From: Mycolicibacter heraklionensis | Lineage (GTDB): Bacteria > Actinomycetota > Actinomycetes > Mycobacteriales > Mycobacteriaceae | Direction of reading: 5' to 3' | Length of the DNA: 64,000 nucleotides | Assembly (NCBI GenBank): GCA_001673575.1 | Contig: LZME01000037.1 | Span: 62,001 to 126,000, forward strand | Shown: positions 16,096 to 25,996 of the stretch, one piece after another | Numbering within the stretch: the first letter of the stretch is position 1 | Layout of the letters: each line of letters begins with the position of its first letter | Position numbers and translations under genes: made by a program | The notes under the pieces: model-generated | Databases searched by the model: none | Told to the model about the DNA's origin: nothing | Seen by the model: only the letters and a program-made list of their open reading frames with translations

Positions 16096-19000
16096 ATGAC
16101 ACGCGCAGCGCGACCGCCCGCCACCGGAATCGGTGGCCCACTCGAAGAACTGCTGGAACGGAGCGGCCGGTTCTTCTCCCGGGGAGAGGTCTCGTCGGAT
16201 CTGCGCACCGTCACCCACCGGGGCGGACGCGAGGCCGACACCTTCTACCGGGACCGCTGGAGCCACGACAAGGTGGTCCGGTCCACTCACGGGGTCAACT
16301 GCACCGGGTCGTGTTCGTGGAAGATCTTTGTCAAGGACGGCATCATCACCTGGGAGAACCAGGCCACCGACTATCCCTCGGTGGGCCCGGACCGCCCCGA
16401 ATATGAGCCCCGCGGCTGCCCGCGCGGCGCCTCGTTCTCGTGGTACTCCTACTCGCCGACCCGGGTGCGCTACCCCTACGCGCGCGGCGCGCTGGTCGAG
16501 ATGTTCCGGGAGGCCAAGGCGCGCCTGGGCGACCCGGTCCTGGCCTGGGCGGACATCCAGGCCGACCCCGAGCGTCGCCGGCGCTACCAGCAGGCCCGCG
16601 GTATGGGCGGGCTGGTCCGGGTGACCTGGGCCGAAGCCACCGAGATGATCGCCGCCGCCCATGTGCACACCATCAAGACCTACGGCCCGGACCGGGTGGC
16701 GGGGTTCTCCCCGATTCCGGCGATGTCGATGGTGTCGTTCGCCGCCGGGTCACGCTTCATCCAGATGCTCGGCGGGGTGATGACCTCCTTCTACGACTGG
16801 TACGCCGACCTGCCGGTCGCCTCACCCCAGGTGTTCGGCGACCAGACCGACGTCCCGGAATCCGGGGACTGGTGGGATGCGGCCTACCTGATGATGTGGG
16901 GCTCCAATGTCCCGATCACCCGCACGCCCGACGCGCACTGGATGGCCGAGGTCCGGTACCGCGGCACCAAGGTGGTCACCGTCAGTCCGGACTACGCCGA
17001 CAACACCAAGTTCGCCGACGAGTGGATGCCGTGTGCGGCCGGCACCGACGGCGCGCTGGCGATGGCGATGGGCCACGTCATCCTCACCGAGTGCTACGTC
17101 AAGCAGGAGGTGCCGTTCTTCACCGACTACGTGCGCCGTTACACCGACCTGCCGTTCCTGATCAAGCTGGAGGAACGCGACGGCCGACTGGTCCCCGGGA
17201 AGAACCTGACCGCCGCAGACCTGGGTGGGGACCAGGCTGACGTCGAGAACGCGGCCTTCAAACCGGCCCTGCTGGATGAGGCCACCGACACCGTGGTGGT
17301 GCCGCACGGCTCGCTTGGCTTCCGCTGGGGCGACGACGGCATCGGCAAATGGAACCTCGACTTAGGTGAGCTGCGGCCGGCATTGACCGTCAAGAACCCG
17401 AAGTTCCTCAACGGCGATCAACCCGCCGCGCTGGTTTCGCTGCCCGGCTTCGACACCGTGACCGGCCATGGCACCGTCGTCGAGCGCGGGGTGCCGGTGC
17501 GTCAGGTCGGCGAGCACCTGGTCTGCACGGTGTTCGACCTGATGCTGGCCAACTACTCGGTGCGCCGGCCCTGGCTGCCCGGCGAATGGCCGACCGGCTA
17601 CGACGACGACATACAGGTCAACACCCCGGCGTGGCAGGAGTCGATCACCGGGGTATCGGCCTCGCAGGCGATCCGGATCGCGCGCGAATTCGCCCGCAAC
17701 GCAGAAGAATCCGGCGGCCGGTCGATGATCATCATGGGCAGCGGCATCTGCCAGTGGTTCCACGGCGACGCCACCTACCGGGCGGTGCTCGCGCTGCTGA
17801 TGCTCACCGGCTCGATGGGACGCAACGGCGGCGGCTGGGCACACTACGTCGGCCAGGAGAAGGTGCGCCCGCTGACCGGATGGCAGACGATGGCCGCGGG
17901 CAGCGACTGGACGCGCCCGCCGCGCCAGGTGCCGGGCACCTCCTACTGGTACGCCCACACCGATCAATGGCGCTACGACGCCTACGGGGCGGAGAAGCTG
18001 ACCACCCCGCTCGGACGCGGCCGATTCGACGGCCGACACACCATGGACATCCTGGCGTCGGCCGCCGCGATGGGCTGGAGCCCGTTCTATCCGCAGTTCG
18101 ACCGGTCCAGCCTGGATGTGGCCGACGAGGCCGACACCGCCGGCCGTGACGCGGGGGAGTACGTCGCCGAGCAACTGGCCGCCGGCGACTTGAAGCTGTC
18201 GGTCACCGATCCGGACAACCCGGTGAACTGGCCGCGCGTGCTCACGGTGTGGCGGGCCAACCTCATCGGCGCGTCCGGCAAGGGCGGGGAGTACTTCCTC
18301 AAGCACCTGCTGGGCACTGACGCCAGCGTGATTGGCGAGCCGCCCGCCGGCGGGGTGAAGCCGGCCGATGTGCGCTGGGACGGCGACATCCCCGAGGGCA
18401 AGCTCGATCTGCTCATGTCGATCGACTTCCGGATGACCTCCACCACCCTGATGTCCGACGTCGTGCTGCCGGCGGCCACCTGGTATGAGAAGGCCGACCT
18501 GTCGTCGACCGACATGCACCCCTACGTGCACTCGTTCAGCGCGGCGATCGACCCGCCGTGGGAGACCCGCAGCGACTTCGATGCGTTCGGCGCGATCGCG
18601 CGGACATTCAGCGCATTGGCGGTCAAGCACCTGGGCGTGCGCAACGATGTCGTGCTGACCGCGATGCAGCACGACACGGCGGATGCGATGGCCTACCCCG
18701 ACGGAACCGAGCGTGACTGGTTGCGTAACGGCGAGACGCCGATTCCCGGCAAGACCATGCCCAAAGTGACTGTGGTGGAGCGTGATTACACCGCCATCGG
18801 CGACATGTGGCAGTCCCTTGGCCCGCTGGTGGACACCTTGGGTCTGACCACCAAGGGCTACACCGTGTTTCCGCACGAAGAGGTCGAGGAATTGGCCGCC
18901 AAGTTCGGGGTGATGAAATCCGGCGCCGGCACCGGGCGCCCCGCGCTCACCACCGCGACCCGGATGGCCGACACCGTGCTGGCACTGTCGGGCACCACCA

Positions 19001-19818
19001 ACGGCCGGATCGCGACGGAGGGTTTCCGGGAACTGGAGAAGCGCACCGGCCAGCGACTGGCGCACCTGTCCGAGGGCAGTGAGGAGAAGCGGATCACCTA
19101 CGCCGACACCCAGGCGCGGCCGGTGCCGGTGGTCACCAGCCCGGAGTGGTCCGGCAGCGAGACCGGAGGACGGCGCTACGCCCCGTTCACGATCAACATC
19201 GAATGCCTCAAGCCGTTCCACACCCTGACCGGCCGGATGCACTTCTACACCGCGCACGACTGGATCGAGGAACTCGGCGAACATCTACCGGTCTACCGCC
19301 CGCCGCTGGACATGGCGAGACTGTTCGACGCCCCCGAACTCGGCGAGACCGGGGACGGCATCGGAATCACCGTGCGGTATCTGACCCCGCACTCGAAGTG
19401 GTCGTTCCACTCCACTTACCAGGACAACCTGTACATGCTGTCGCTGTCGCGCGGCGGCCCGACCATGTGGATGAGCCCGGGCGATGCCGCGAAAATCGGT
19501 GTCAAGGACAACGATTGGATCGAAGCAGTCAATGTCAACGGCGTGTTCGTCGGCCGCGCGATCGTCAGTCAGCGGATGCCGGATGGGGTGGTGTTCGTCT
19601 ACCACGTCCAGGAGCGCACCGTTGACACCCCGCGGGCCGAGACCAACAACAAGCGTGGCGGCACCCACAACTCGTTGACCCGGATCCGGGTCAAGCCCAG
19701 TCACTTGGCCGGTGGCTACGGCCAGCACGCGTTCGCATTCAACTACCTCGGACCGACCGGGAATCAGCGCGACGAGGTGACAGTGGTGCGCCGCCGCAGC
19801 CAGGACGTGAGGTATTAG
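16096..19818 (+). CDS. narG: Respiratory nitrate reductase alpha subunit
   Basis: A 1240-aa molybdopterin enzyme (Rv1161 has 1232). It binds bis-MGD and the FS0 [4Fe-4S] cluster through His65, Cys69, Cys73 and Cys108 (HGVNCTGSC, then GCPRGAS). The MGD-binding SPIPAMSMVSFAAGSR and MWGSNVPITRTPDAHW blocks are intact. It reduces nitrate to nitrite on the cytoplasmic face. The ATG at 16096 is chosen because AAGGAG lies 8-13 nt before it; an in-frame ATG at 16039 lacks such a site. There is no twin-Arg signal. It is the first gene of narGHJI; the 147-bp leader holds no obvious FNR-type site. Confidence 0.97.
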   Translation: MTRAARPPATGIGGPLEELLERSGRFFSRGEVSSDLRTVTHRGGREADTFYRDRWSHDKVVRSTHGVNCTGSCSWKIFVKDGIITWENQATDYPSVGPDRPEYEPRGCPRGASFSWYSYSPTRVRYPYARGALVEMFREAKARLGDPVLAWADIQADPERRRRYQQARGMGGLVRVTWAEATEMIAAAHVHTIKTYGPDRVAGFSPIPAMSMVSFAAGSRFIQMLGGVMTSFYDWYADLPVASPQVFGDQTDVPESGDWWDAAYLMMWGSNVPITRTPDAHWMAEVRYRGTKVVTVSPDYADNTKFADEWMPCAAGTDGALAMAMGHVILTECYVKQEVPFFTDYVRRYTDLPFLIKLEERDGRLVPGKNLTAADLGGDQADVENAAFKPALLDEATDTVVVPHGSLGFRWGDDGIGKWNLDLGELRPALTVKNPKFLNGDQPAALVSLPGFDTVTGHGTVVERGVPVRQVGEHLVCTVFDLMLANYSVRRPWLPGEWPTGYDDDIQVNTPAWQESITGVSASQAIRIAREFARNAEESGGRSMIIMGSGICQWFHGDATYRAVLALLMLTGSMGRNGGGWAHYVGQEKVRPLTGWQTMAAGSDWTRPPRQVPGTSYWYAHTDQWRYDAYGAEKLTTPLGRGRFDGRHTMDILASAAAMGWSPFYPQFDRSSLDVADEADTAGRDAGEYVAEQLAAGDLKLSVTDPDNPVNWPRVLTVWRANLIGASGKGGEYFLKHLLGTDASVIGEPPAGGVKPADVRWDGDIPEGKLDLLMSIDFRMTSTTLMSDVVLPAATWYEKADLSSTDMHPYVHSFSAAIDPPWETRSDFDAFGAIARTFSALAVKHLGVRNDVVLTAMQHDTADAMAYPDGTERDWLRNGETPIPGKTMPKVTVVERDYTAIGDMWQSLGPLVDTLGLTTKGYTVFPHEEVEELAAKFGVMKSGAGTGRPALTTATRMADTVLALSGTTNGRIATEGFRELEKRTGQRLAHLSEGSEEKRITYADTQARPVPVVTSPEWSGSETGGRRYAPFTINIECLKPFHTLTGRMHFYTAHDWIEELGEHLPVYRPPLDMARLFDAPELGETGDGIGITVRYLTPHSKWSFHSTYQDNLYMLSLSRGGPTMWMSPGDAAKIGVKDNDWIEAVNVNGVFVGRAIVSQRMPDGVVFVYHVQERTVDTPRAETNNKRGGTHNSLTRIRVKPSHLAGGYGQHAFAFNYLGPTGNQRDEVTVVRRRSQDVRY

Positions 19819-19822
19819 AGCG

Positions 19823-21430
19823 ATGAAAGTAATGGCGCAGATGGCCATGGTGATGAACCTGGACAAATGTATTGGGTGCCATACCTGTTCGGTGACCTGC
19901 AAACAAGCCTGGACCAACCGTGAGGGCACCGAGTACGTCTGGTTCAACAATGTCGAAACCCGCCCCGGCGGTGGCTATCCGCGGACCTATGAAGACCAGG
20001 GTCGCTGGAAGGGCGGTTGGACGCTGGACAAGAAGGGCCGGTTGCGCCTGCTGGCTGGCGGCCGGCTCCACAAGCTGCTGAACATCTTCGCCAACCCCAA
20101 CCTGCCTGGCTTGAAGGACTACTACGAGCCGTGGACCTACGACTACGAGAACCTGACCTCCGCGCCGCTGGGAGACACCATTCCGGTTGCGGCGCCGAAG
20201 AGCTCGATCACCGGCGAACCGATGAAGATCCAGTGGGGACCCAACTGGGACGACAATCTCGCTGGGGCGCCGGAGACCCTGGTCAACGACCCGATCCTGG
20301 CGAAGGTCAGTGACCAGGTCAAAAGCGAGTTCGAAGAGACCTTCATGTTCTACCTGCCGCGGATCTGTGAGCACTGCCTGAATCCGTCGTGCGTGGCGTC
20401 GTGCCCGACCGGGGCCATCTACAAGCGTGAAGAAGACGGCATCGTGCTGGTTGACCAGGACCGCTGTCGTGGTTGGCGGTTGTGCGTGTCGGGATGCCCG
20501 TACAAGAAGGTGTACTTCAACCACAAGACCGGCAAGGCCGAGAAGTGCCATTTCTGTTACCCGCGTATCGAAGTCGGCTTGCCGACGGTGTGCTCGGAGA
20601 CCTGCGTGGGTCGGCTGCGCTACATCGGCCTGGTGCTCTACGACGCCGACAAGGTGCTCGAGGCGGCTTCGGTCGACGACGACACCCACCTGTATGAGGC
20701 GCAGCGCGGCGTGTTCCTGGACCCGACGGATCCGCAGGTGATCGCGGGCGCGCGTGCCGGGGGGATCTCGGATGCCTGGATCGAGGCCGCGCAGCGGTCG
20801 CCGATCTACGCGTTGATCAACACCTTTCAGGTTGCGTTGCCGCTGCACCCGGAGTACCGGACCATGCCGATGGTCTGGTACATCCCGCCACTGTCGCCGG
20901 TGGTCGACGCCGTCAGCCGCGACGGCCACGACGGCGAGGACCTGGGCAACCTGTTCGGGGCACTTTCCGCGTTGCGTATCCCGATGGCCTATCTCGCCGA
21001 GCTGTTCACCGCCGGTGACACCGGTGTGATCGAGGGTGTGCTGCGCCGGCTGGCGGCGATGCGCTCCTACATGCGCGACATCAGCCTGGGCCGCGAGACC
21101 CAGCCGCACATACCCGCCTCGGTCGGTATGACCGAGGAAGAGATGTACAACATGTACCGCCTGCTCGCGATCGCGAAATACGAAGAGCGTTACGTGATTC
21201 CCACCGCCTACAGTCAGCAGGCGCACGACCTCGAACACCTGGGCTGCTCGATCACCGGTGGGCCCGAGGCCTATGAAGAGGATCCCTTCGTCGGCGCCGA
21301 TGACGTCGCGAAGACGTCGTTCCATCTGGTTGAGAACGGGCACGCGCAGCGGCCGCGGGGCCGGACCAACCTGCTCAACTGGGGTGGCGGGGACCGGGCC
21401 GTGCCGGAGATGTTCCCGGAGCATCAGTGA
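19823..21430 (+). CDS. narH: Respiratory nitrate reductase beta subunit
   Basis: A 535-aa iron-sulfur electron-transfer subunit. The first cluster motif is CIGCHTCSVTC (Cys16, 19, 22, 26), followed by CEHCLNPSCVASCP. In CRGWRLCVSGCP a Trp replaces a Cys, the hallmark of the [3Fe-4S] site, and CHFCYPRIE follows. It passes electrons from NarI haem to NarG. It lies 4 nt after narG. Its stop overlaps the GTG of narJ. Confidence 0.97.
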   Translation: MKVMAQMAMVMNLDKCIGCHTCSVTCKQAWTNREGTEYVWFNNVETRPGGGYPRTYEDQGRWKGGWTLDKKGRLRLLAGGRLHKLLNIFANPNLPGLKDYYEPWTYDYENLTSAPLGDTIPVAAPKSSITGEPMKIQWGPNWDDNLAGAPETLVNDPILAKVSDQVKSEFEETFMFYLPRICEHCLNPSCVASCPTGAIYKREEDGIVLVDQDRCRGWRLCVSGCPYKKVYFNHKTGKAEKCHFCYPRIEVGLPTVCSETCVGRLRYIGLVLYDADKVLEAASVDDDTHLYEAQRGVFLDPTDPQVIAGARAGGISDAWIEAAQRSPIYALINTFQVALPLHPEYRTMPMVWYIPPLSPVVDAVSRDGHDGEDLGNLFGALSALRIPMAYLAELFTAGDTGVIEGVLRRLAAMRSYMRDISLGRETQPHIPASVGMTEEEMYNMYRLLAIAKYEERYVIPTAYSQQAHDLEHLGCSITGGPEAYEEDPFVGADDVAKTSFHLVENGHAQRPRGRTNLLNWGGGDRAVPEMFPEHQ

Positions 21431-22095
21431 GGCGATTCATTCATTCCCTGCGTCGCCCGCCCGGTGGCCCCGCCGACCGGGCGGTGTGGCAGGCGGCGTC
21501 GCTGCTGCTGGCCTATCCCGACGAACAACTGCCACAGCGGCTCGACACCGTCGAAGCACTGATCGCCCACGCCGATGCGTCAGCGGCGAACCTGTTGCGG
21601 CGCACGGTTGCCGCGCTGCGCTCCGCCGACCCGATGGCCGCCGCCGTCGACTACGTCGAAACCTTCGACATGCGGCGGCGCTCGACGATGTTTTTGACCT
21701 ACTGGACCGGTGGTGACACCCGCAACCGCGGGATGCAGATGCTGGCCTTCACCACCGCCTACCGCGAGGCCGGCGCTGAGCCGCCCGTGGGGGAGGCGCC
21801 CGACCACCTGCCGGTGGTGCTGGAGTTCGCCGCGACGGTGGACCCGCAGGCCGGCCGTCGGCTGCTGCTGGCGCACCGCACGCCGATCGATGTCCTGCAC
21901 CGTGCGTTGAGCGAAGCGGGGTCACCGTACGCCTTCGCCGTGGGCGCAGTCTGCGACACGCTCCCGGCGGCAACCGATCAGGAGGTGCAGAACGTGAGTC
22001 AGCTGATGGCGTCCGGGCCGCCCGCGGAAGCGGTTGGGCTTCAGCCCTTCACGGCAGCCGTTTCGCTCGGGATGCCGAAGGTGCCGACCCGATGA
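21427..22095 (+). CDS. narJ: Nitrate reductase molybdenum-cofactor assembly chaperone
   Basis: A 222-aa all-helical TorD/NarJ-type chaperone required for MGD insertion into NarG. Typical segments are AVWQAASLLLAYPDEQL and YVETFDMRRRSTMFLTYWTGGDTRNRGMQML. The GTG start overlaps the narH stop (GTGA) and its own stop overlaps narI (ATGA), so the operon is tightly coupled. Confidence 0.95.
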   Translation: MRRFIHSLRRPPGGPADRAVWQAASLLLAYPDEQLPQRLDTVEALIAHADASAANLLRRTVAALRSADPMAAAVDYVETFDMRRRSTMFLTYWTGGDTRNRGMQMLAFTTAYREAGAEPPVGEAPDHLPVVLEFAATVDPQAGRRLLLAHRTPIDVLHRALSEAGSPYAFAVGAVCDTLPAATDQEVQNVSQLMASGPPAEAVGLQPFTAAVSLGMPKVPTR

Positions 22096-22841
22096 CCGAC
22101 GTCACCCTCACCAGCCCCGCGGAGCTGTGGTGGGACATCGTGCCGTACTTCGTGCTGGCCATCGCGGGCGTCGCCACCTGGTGGCGATACAAGTACGACA
22201 AGTTCGGGTGGACCACCCGCTCGTCGCAGCTGTACGAATCCAAGCTGCTGCGGATCGGCAGCCCGATGTTCCACTTCGGCAGCTTCGTGGTGATCGCAGG
22301 ACACATCATGGGGCTCTTCGTCCCGGAGTCGTGGACCGAAGCGCTGGGCATGAGCGACCGGCTCTATCACCTGCAGGCGCTGATCCTGGGACTGCCCGCC
22401 GGTATCGCCACCCTGATCGGGGTCGGGCTGCTGATCTACCGGCGTCGCACCGAGCGCTCGGTGTTCAACGCCACCAGCGTCAGCGACAAGCTGATGTATG
22501 CGGTGCTGGTGTGCGCGCTGGTGGTCGGGATGAGCTGCACCCTGATGGGCACCACGACCTACGGCGAGGAACATGACTACCGGCAGACGGTCTCGGTCTG
22601 GTTCCGGTCGATCTTTACGCTCGATCCGCGGGGCGATTTGATGCTGCAGGCGCCGCTGTATTTCCAAGTTCACGTCATGATTGCGTTGACTTTGTTCGCG
22701 CTGTGGCCGTTCACTCGTCTGGTGCACGCATTCAGCGCGCCGATCGGGTATCTGTTTCGGCCGTACATCGTCTACCGCAGCCGCGACGTCGCTAGGAGGA
22801 ATCAGCCGATGGGTTCACGACCGCAACGGAGGGGCTGGTGA
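22092..22841 (+). CDS. narI: Respiratory nitrate reductase gamma subunit (cytochrome b)
   Basis: A 249-aa membrane protein with five predicted helices. It carries two b-type haems via His in the HFGSFVVIAGHIMGL region and the FQVHVMIALTLFALWPFTRLVHAFS region. It oxidises menaquinol and passes electrons to NarH. Its stop overlaps the GTG of a DUF732 gene, which is unusual for a nar operon. Confidence 0.96.
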   Translation: MTDVTLTSPAELWWDIVPYFVLAIAGVATWWRYKYDKFGWTTRSSQLYESKLLRIGSPMFHFGSFVVIAGHIMGLFVPESWTEALGMSDRLYHLQALILGLPAGIATLIGVGLLIYRRRTERSVFNATSVSDKLMYAVLVCALVVGMSCTLMGTTTYGEEHDYRQTVSVWFRSIFTLDPRGDLMLQAPLYFQVHVMIALTLFALWPFTRLVHAFSAPIGYLFRPYIVYRSRDVARRNQPMGSRPQRRGW

Positions 22842-23155
22842 GAATCCGCGCGGCGCTGCTGGGCGCGCTCGGCTGTGTCTGTTTCGCGGCGCCGGCTCAA
22901 GCCGAGCCCTCCGAGACCGACACCAATTTCCTGGTGTCCTTGCGGGCGGCCGGCATCACCTACAACAACGCTGACCAGGCCATCATCACCGCGAAGATGG
23001 TGTGCGGGTTCATCGCCGAGGGCCAGCCCAGCCCGCAGGTGCTCGAGGGCCTCAAGGCGCGAAACCCGGGCCTGACGACCGAGCACGGCACCCAGTTCGT
23101 GGGGATCGCCGCCCAGGTGTACTGCCCCGATCAGCTGGTGCGCAACGGCACCTAG
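22838..23155 (+). CDS. Secreted DUF732 protein coupled to narI
   Basis: A 105-aa exported protein with signal peptide MRIRAALLGALGCVCFAAPAQA (cleavage after residue 22). The DUF732 domain has paired Cys (KMVCGF and VYCPDQL). The GTG overlaps the narI stop (GTGA), so it is translated from the nar mRNA. This is the third DUF732 gene in the window. A link with nitrate respiration is inferred from the overlap only. Confidence 0.88.
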   Translation: MRIRAALLGALGCVCFAAPAQAEPSETDTNFLVSLRAAGITYNNADQAIITAKMVCGFIAEGQPSPQVLEGLKARNPGLTTEHGTQFVGIAAQVYCPDQLVRNGT

Positions 23156-23167
23156 GACGGAGCAACC

Positions 23168-23551
23168 ATGCAGGTCGTGATTCCCGAGTGGATGAAACCG
23201 ATCTACGCCAACTTTCACTACGCGCCGGCCGTCATCGTCGGAGACCAGCTGCGCTGCTCGGGCATGATCGGCATCCGGCCTGACCTGTCGGTGCCGGAAG
23301 ACCCCACCGAGCAGATCACCCTGGCCTTTGAGAATCTGCGCGGTCTGCTCGGCGAGGTGGACCTGACTTTCGCCGACGTCGTCGAGATGACCACCTACCA
23401 CGTCGGGCTCTCTGAGCAGATCGACAAATTCATCGCCGTCAAGGACGCCTTCGTGTCCGCCCCGTACCCCGCATGGACAGCCGTCGGGATCTCCGAACTG
23501 GCCATCCCGGGGGCAGTGGTTGAAATTCGGATCACCGCACAGCTGAGCTGA
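23168..23551 (+). CDS. RidA/YjgF-family protein
   Basis: A 127-aa Rid-family protein: trimeric barrels that hydrolyse reactive enamines/imines. The core pattern (RCSGMIGIRPDLS..., FENLRGLLGEVDLTFADVVEMTTY, PAWTAVGISELAIPGAVVEIRITA) is clear. The Arg that marks deaminating RidA proteins in the C-terminal strand is in VEIRIT. GGAG precedes the ATG by 7 nt. It lies 12 bp after the DUF732 gene and is probably the last gene on the nar transcript. Confidence 0.88.
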   Translation: MQVVIPEWMKPIYANFHYAPAVIVGDQLRCSGMIGIRPDLSVPEDPTEQITLAFENLRGLLGEVDLTFADVVEMTTYHVGLSEQIDKFIAVKDAFVSAPYPAWTAVGISELAIPGAVVEIRITAQLS

Positions 23552-23590
23552 GCTGCGCGCGGCGGCGGGGCTCGGCATAAAGTTACAGAC

Positions 23591-23980
23591 GTGCCACTGC
23601 CTGACGAGGTCTATTCCCGACTGCTTGCGTTCCGCACGCGGTTGCGGCGCTTTGAGCGGTGGAGCGCCGACCAGGCGCAAGCGGCCGGACTCACCCCCGC
23701 GCAGCACCAGTTGCTGCTGGCGGTGCGCGGGCACAGCGACTCGCGGGGTCCGACGGTGGGCGACATCGCGGAATACCTGCTGTTGCGCCACCACAGTGCT
23801 GGAGAGCTGATCCAGCGCGCCGAAGCGGCCGGGCTGGTCACCCGGGTCCGCGACAGCGGCGACCAGCGGGTGATCCGGCTTCAGCTCACCGAAACGGCGG
23901 CGCAATGCCTGCAATCGCTGACCGAACTGCACCTCAAGGAGCTCGAGAGGTTCTCCGCGGAGTCCCCGCTGGGGTTGTGA
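23591..23980 (+). CDS. MarR-family regulator
   Basis: A 129-aa winged-helix protein: TPAQHQLLLAVRGH, GDIAEYLLLRHHSAGELIQRAEAAGLVTR and the wing DSGDQRVIRLQLTE are MarR features. It follows the RidA gene on the same strand but has its own -10 box, TAAAGT (23578-23583), 7 nt before the GTG, so it is probably leaderless and independently transcribed. Target unknown. Confidence 0.88.
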   Translation: MPLPDEVYSRLLAFRTRLRRFERWSADQAQAAGLTPAQHQLLLAVRGHSDSRGPTVGDIAEYLLLRHHSAGELIQRAEAAGLVTRVRDSGDQRVIRLQLTETAAQCLQSLTELHLKELERFSAESPLGL

Positions 23981-24041
23981 CCTTCATTGCTCTAGGCTTC
24001 TCGTTTTCGCGATTGACAGGGTGCGCTGGCAGAATCGCCCG

Positions 24042-25925
24042 GTGAACTTTCGTAACGTCGCCATCGTCGCGCACGTAGACCACGGCAAGACGACTCTGGT
24101 CGACGCCATGCTCCGCCAGTCCGGCGCCCTGCAGGAACGCGGTGAGGCGCAGGAGCGCGTCATGGACTCCGGGGATCTGGAGCGGGAAAAGGGCATCACG
24201 ATCCTGGCCAAGAACACGGCCGTGCATCGCCACCACCCCGATGGAACCGTCACCGTCATCAACGTGATCGACACCCCGGGCCACGCTGACTTCGGCGGCG
24301 AGGTGGAGCGCGGGCTGTCCATGGTCGACGGCGTGGTCCTGCTGGTCGACGCGTCCGAGGGGCCGCTGCCGCAGACCCGATTCGTGCTGCGCAAGGCGCT
24401 GGCCGCGCACCTGCCGGTGATCCTGGTCGTCAACAAGACCGACCGGCCCGACGCCCGCATTGCCGAGGTGGTCGACGCCAGCCACGACCTGCTGCTCGAC
24501 GTGGCCAGCGACCTCGACGACGAGGCGCAGGCCGCTGCGGAACACGCCCTGGGATTGCCCACGCTGTACGCCTCCGGCCGGGCCGGGGTGGCCAGCACCA
24601 CCGCGCCTGCCGACGGTCAGATTCCGGACGGCGACAACCTGGACCCGCTGTTCGATGTGCTGCTCGAGCACGTCCCGCCGCCGTCGGGCGACCCGGAGGC
24701 ACCGCTGCAGGCGTTGGTCACCAACCTCGATGCCTCGCCATTCCTGGGCCGGCTGGCCCTGATCCGGGTCTACAACGGTCGCATCCGCAAGGGCCAGCAG
24801 GTCGCCTGGATGCGTGAGGTCGACGGCGAACCGGTGACCACCACCGCGAAGATCACCGAGCTGCTGGTCACCGAGGGAGTCGAACGCAACCCGACCGAAG
24901 AGGCCGGCGCCGGGGATATCGTCGCCGTCGCCGGTATCAGCGACATCATGATCGGTGACACCCTGGCTGATCTGGCCTCTCCGGTCGCGCTGCCGCGCAT
25001 CACCGTCGACGAACCGGCGATCTCGGTGACGATCGGCACCAACTCGTCGCCGCTGGCGGGCAAGGTCTCCGGCCACAAGTTGACCGCGCGGATGGTCAAG
25101 TCTCGTCTGGACACCGAGCTGATCGGCAACGTGTCGGTTCGGGTGGTCGACATCGGTCGCCCCGACGCCTGGGAGGTGCAGGGCCGAGGGGAGCTGGCGC
25201 TGGCCATCCTCGTCGAGCAGATGCGCCGAGAGGGCTTCGAGCTGACCGTCGGCAAGCCGCAGGTGGTGACCAAGAAGATCGACGGCAAGGTGCACGAGCC
25301 GTTCGAGCACCTGACCGTCGACTGCCCCGAGGAGTACGTCGGCGCCATCACCCAGCTGGCGGCCGGCCGCAAGGGGCGGATGACCGAGATGGCCAACCAC
25401 ACCACCGGGTGGGTGCGGATGGAGTTCATCATCCCCAGCCGCGGTCTGATCGGTTGGCGCACCGACTTTCTCACCGAGACTCGCGGCACCGGTATCGCCA
25501 ATGCGGTGTTCGAGGGCTACCAGCCGTGGGCCGGCGAGATCCGCGCCCGGCATACCGGGTCATTGGTGTCCGACCGGGCCGGGTCCATCACCCCGTTCGC
25601 GCTGATCCAGTTGGCCGACCGTGGGCAGTTCTTCGTCGAGCCGGGCCAGGACACCTACCAAGGCATGGTGGTGGGGATCAATCCTCGGGCCGAGGACCTC
25701 GACATCAATGTCACCAAGGAGAAAAAGCTCACCAACATGCGGTCGTCGACCGCCGATGTGATGGAGACGCTGGCCCGTCCGATCGAGCTTGATCTGGAGC
25801 AGGCGATGGAGTTCTGCGCGGCCGACGAGTGCGTCGAGGTCACCCCGGAAGTGGTTCGGGTCCGCAAGGTCGAACTGGACTCCACGCTGCGGGCGCGCAG
25901 CCGCTCCCGGGCCAAGAACCTCTAG
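24042..25925 (+). CDS. typA: Ribosome-associated GTPase TypA/BipA
   Basis: A 627-aa translational GTPase of the EF-G type. G1 is [10 protein letters not shown]2 follows in EREKGITI, G3 is [11 protein letters not shown] and G4 is [10 protein letters not shown]-terminal EF-G domain V-like and BipA-specific regions follow ([42 protein letters not shown]). It assists ribosome function under stress and cold. The GTG at 24042 is chosen because CAGAAT (24030-24035) lies 6 nt upstream and the family begins [14 protein letters not shown]. Matches Rv1165. Confidence 0.96.
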   Translation: MNFRNVAIVAHVDHGKTTLVDAMLRQSGALQERGEAQERVMDSGDLEREKGITILAKNTAVHRHHPDGTVTVINVIDTPGHADFGGEVERGLSMVDGVVLLVDASEGPLPQTRFVLRKALAAHLPVILVVNKTDRPDARIAEVVDASHDLLLDVASDLDDEAQAAAEHALGLPTLYASGRAGVASTTAPADGQIPDGDNLDPLFDVLLEHVPPPSGDPEAPLQALVTNLDASPFLGRLALIRVYNGRIRKGQQVAWMREVDGEPVTTTAKITELLVTEGVERNPTEEAGAGDIVAVAGISDIMIGDTLADLASPVALPRITVDEPAISVTIGTNSSPLAGKVSGHKLTARMVKSRLDTELIGNVSVRVVDIGRPDAWEVQGRGELALAILVEQMRREGFELTVGKPQVVTKKIDGKVHEPFEHLTVDCPEEYVGAITQLAAGRKGRMTEMANHTTGWVRMEFIIPSRGLIGWRTDFLTETRGTGIANAVFEGYQPWAGEIRARHTGSLVSDRAGSITPFALIQLADRGQFFVEPGQDTYQGMVVGINPRAEDLDINVTKEKKLTNMRSSTADVMETLARPIELDLEQAMEFCAADECVEVTPEVVRVRKVELDSTLRARSRSRAKNL

Positions 25926-25996
25926 GTTTGGGCGCGGTTTTGCGCGCTGCTCGACGGTCTTCGCGCCGCAATCGCCGCCCGGATACCCTGGTGGCC

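Noticed and set aside
17362..19284. 640-codon open frame on the minus strand inside narG
   Set aside because: It lies wholly antisense to a full-length conserved enzyme, lacks any family motif and is His/Arg/Gly-rich, as expected for a shadow frame in high-GC DNA.
19739..21424. 561-codon minus-strand frame over narH
   Set aside because: Shadow of narH; no coding signature and opposite to an intact operon.
24013..24035. TTGACA near the typA start as a -35 box
   Set aside because: Only 11 nt separate it from the -10 box CAGAAT, too short for a SigA promoter; the -10 alone supports the leaderless start.
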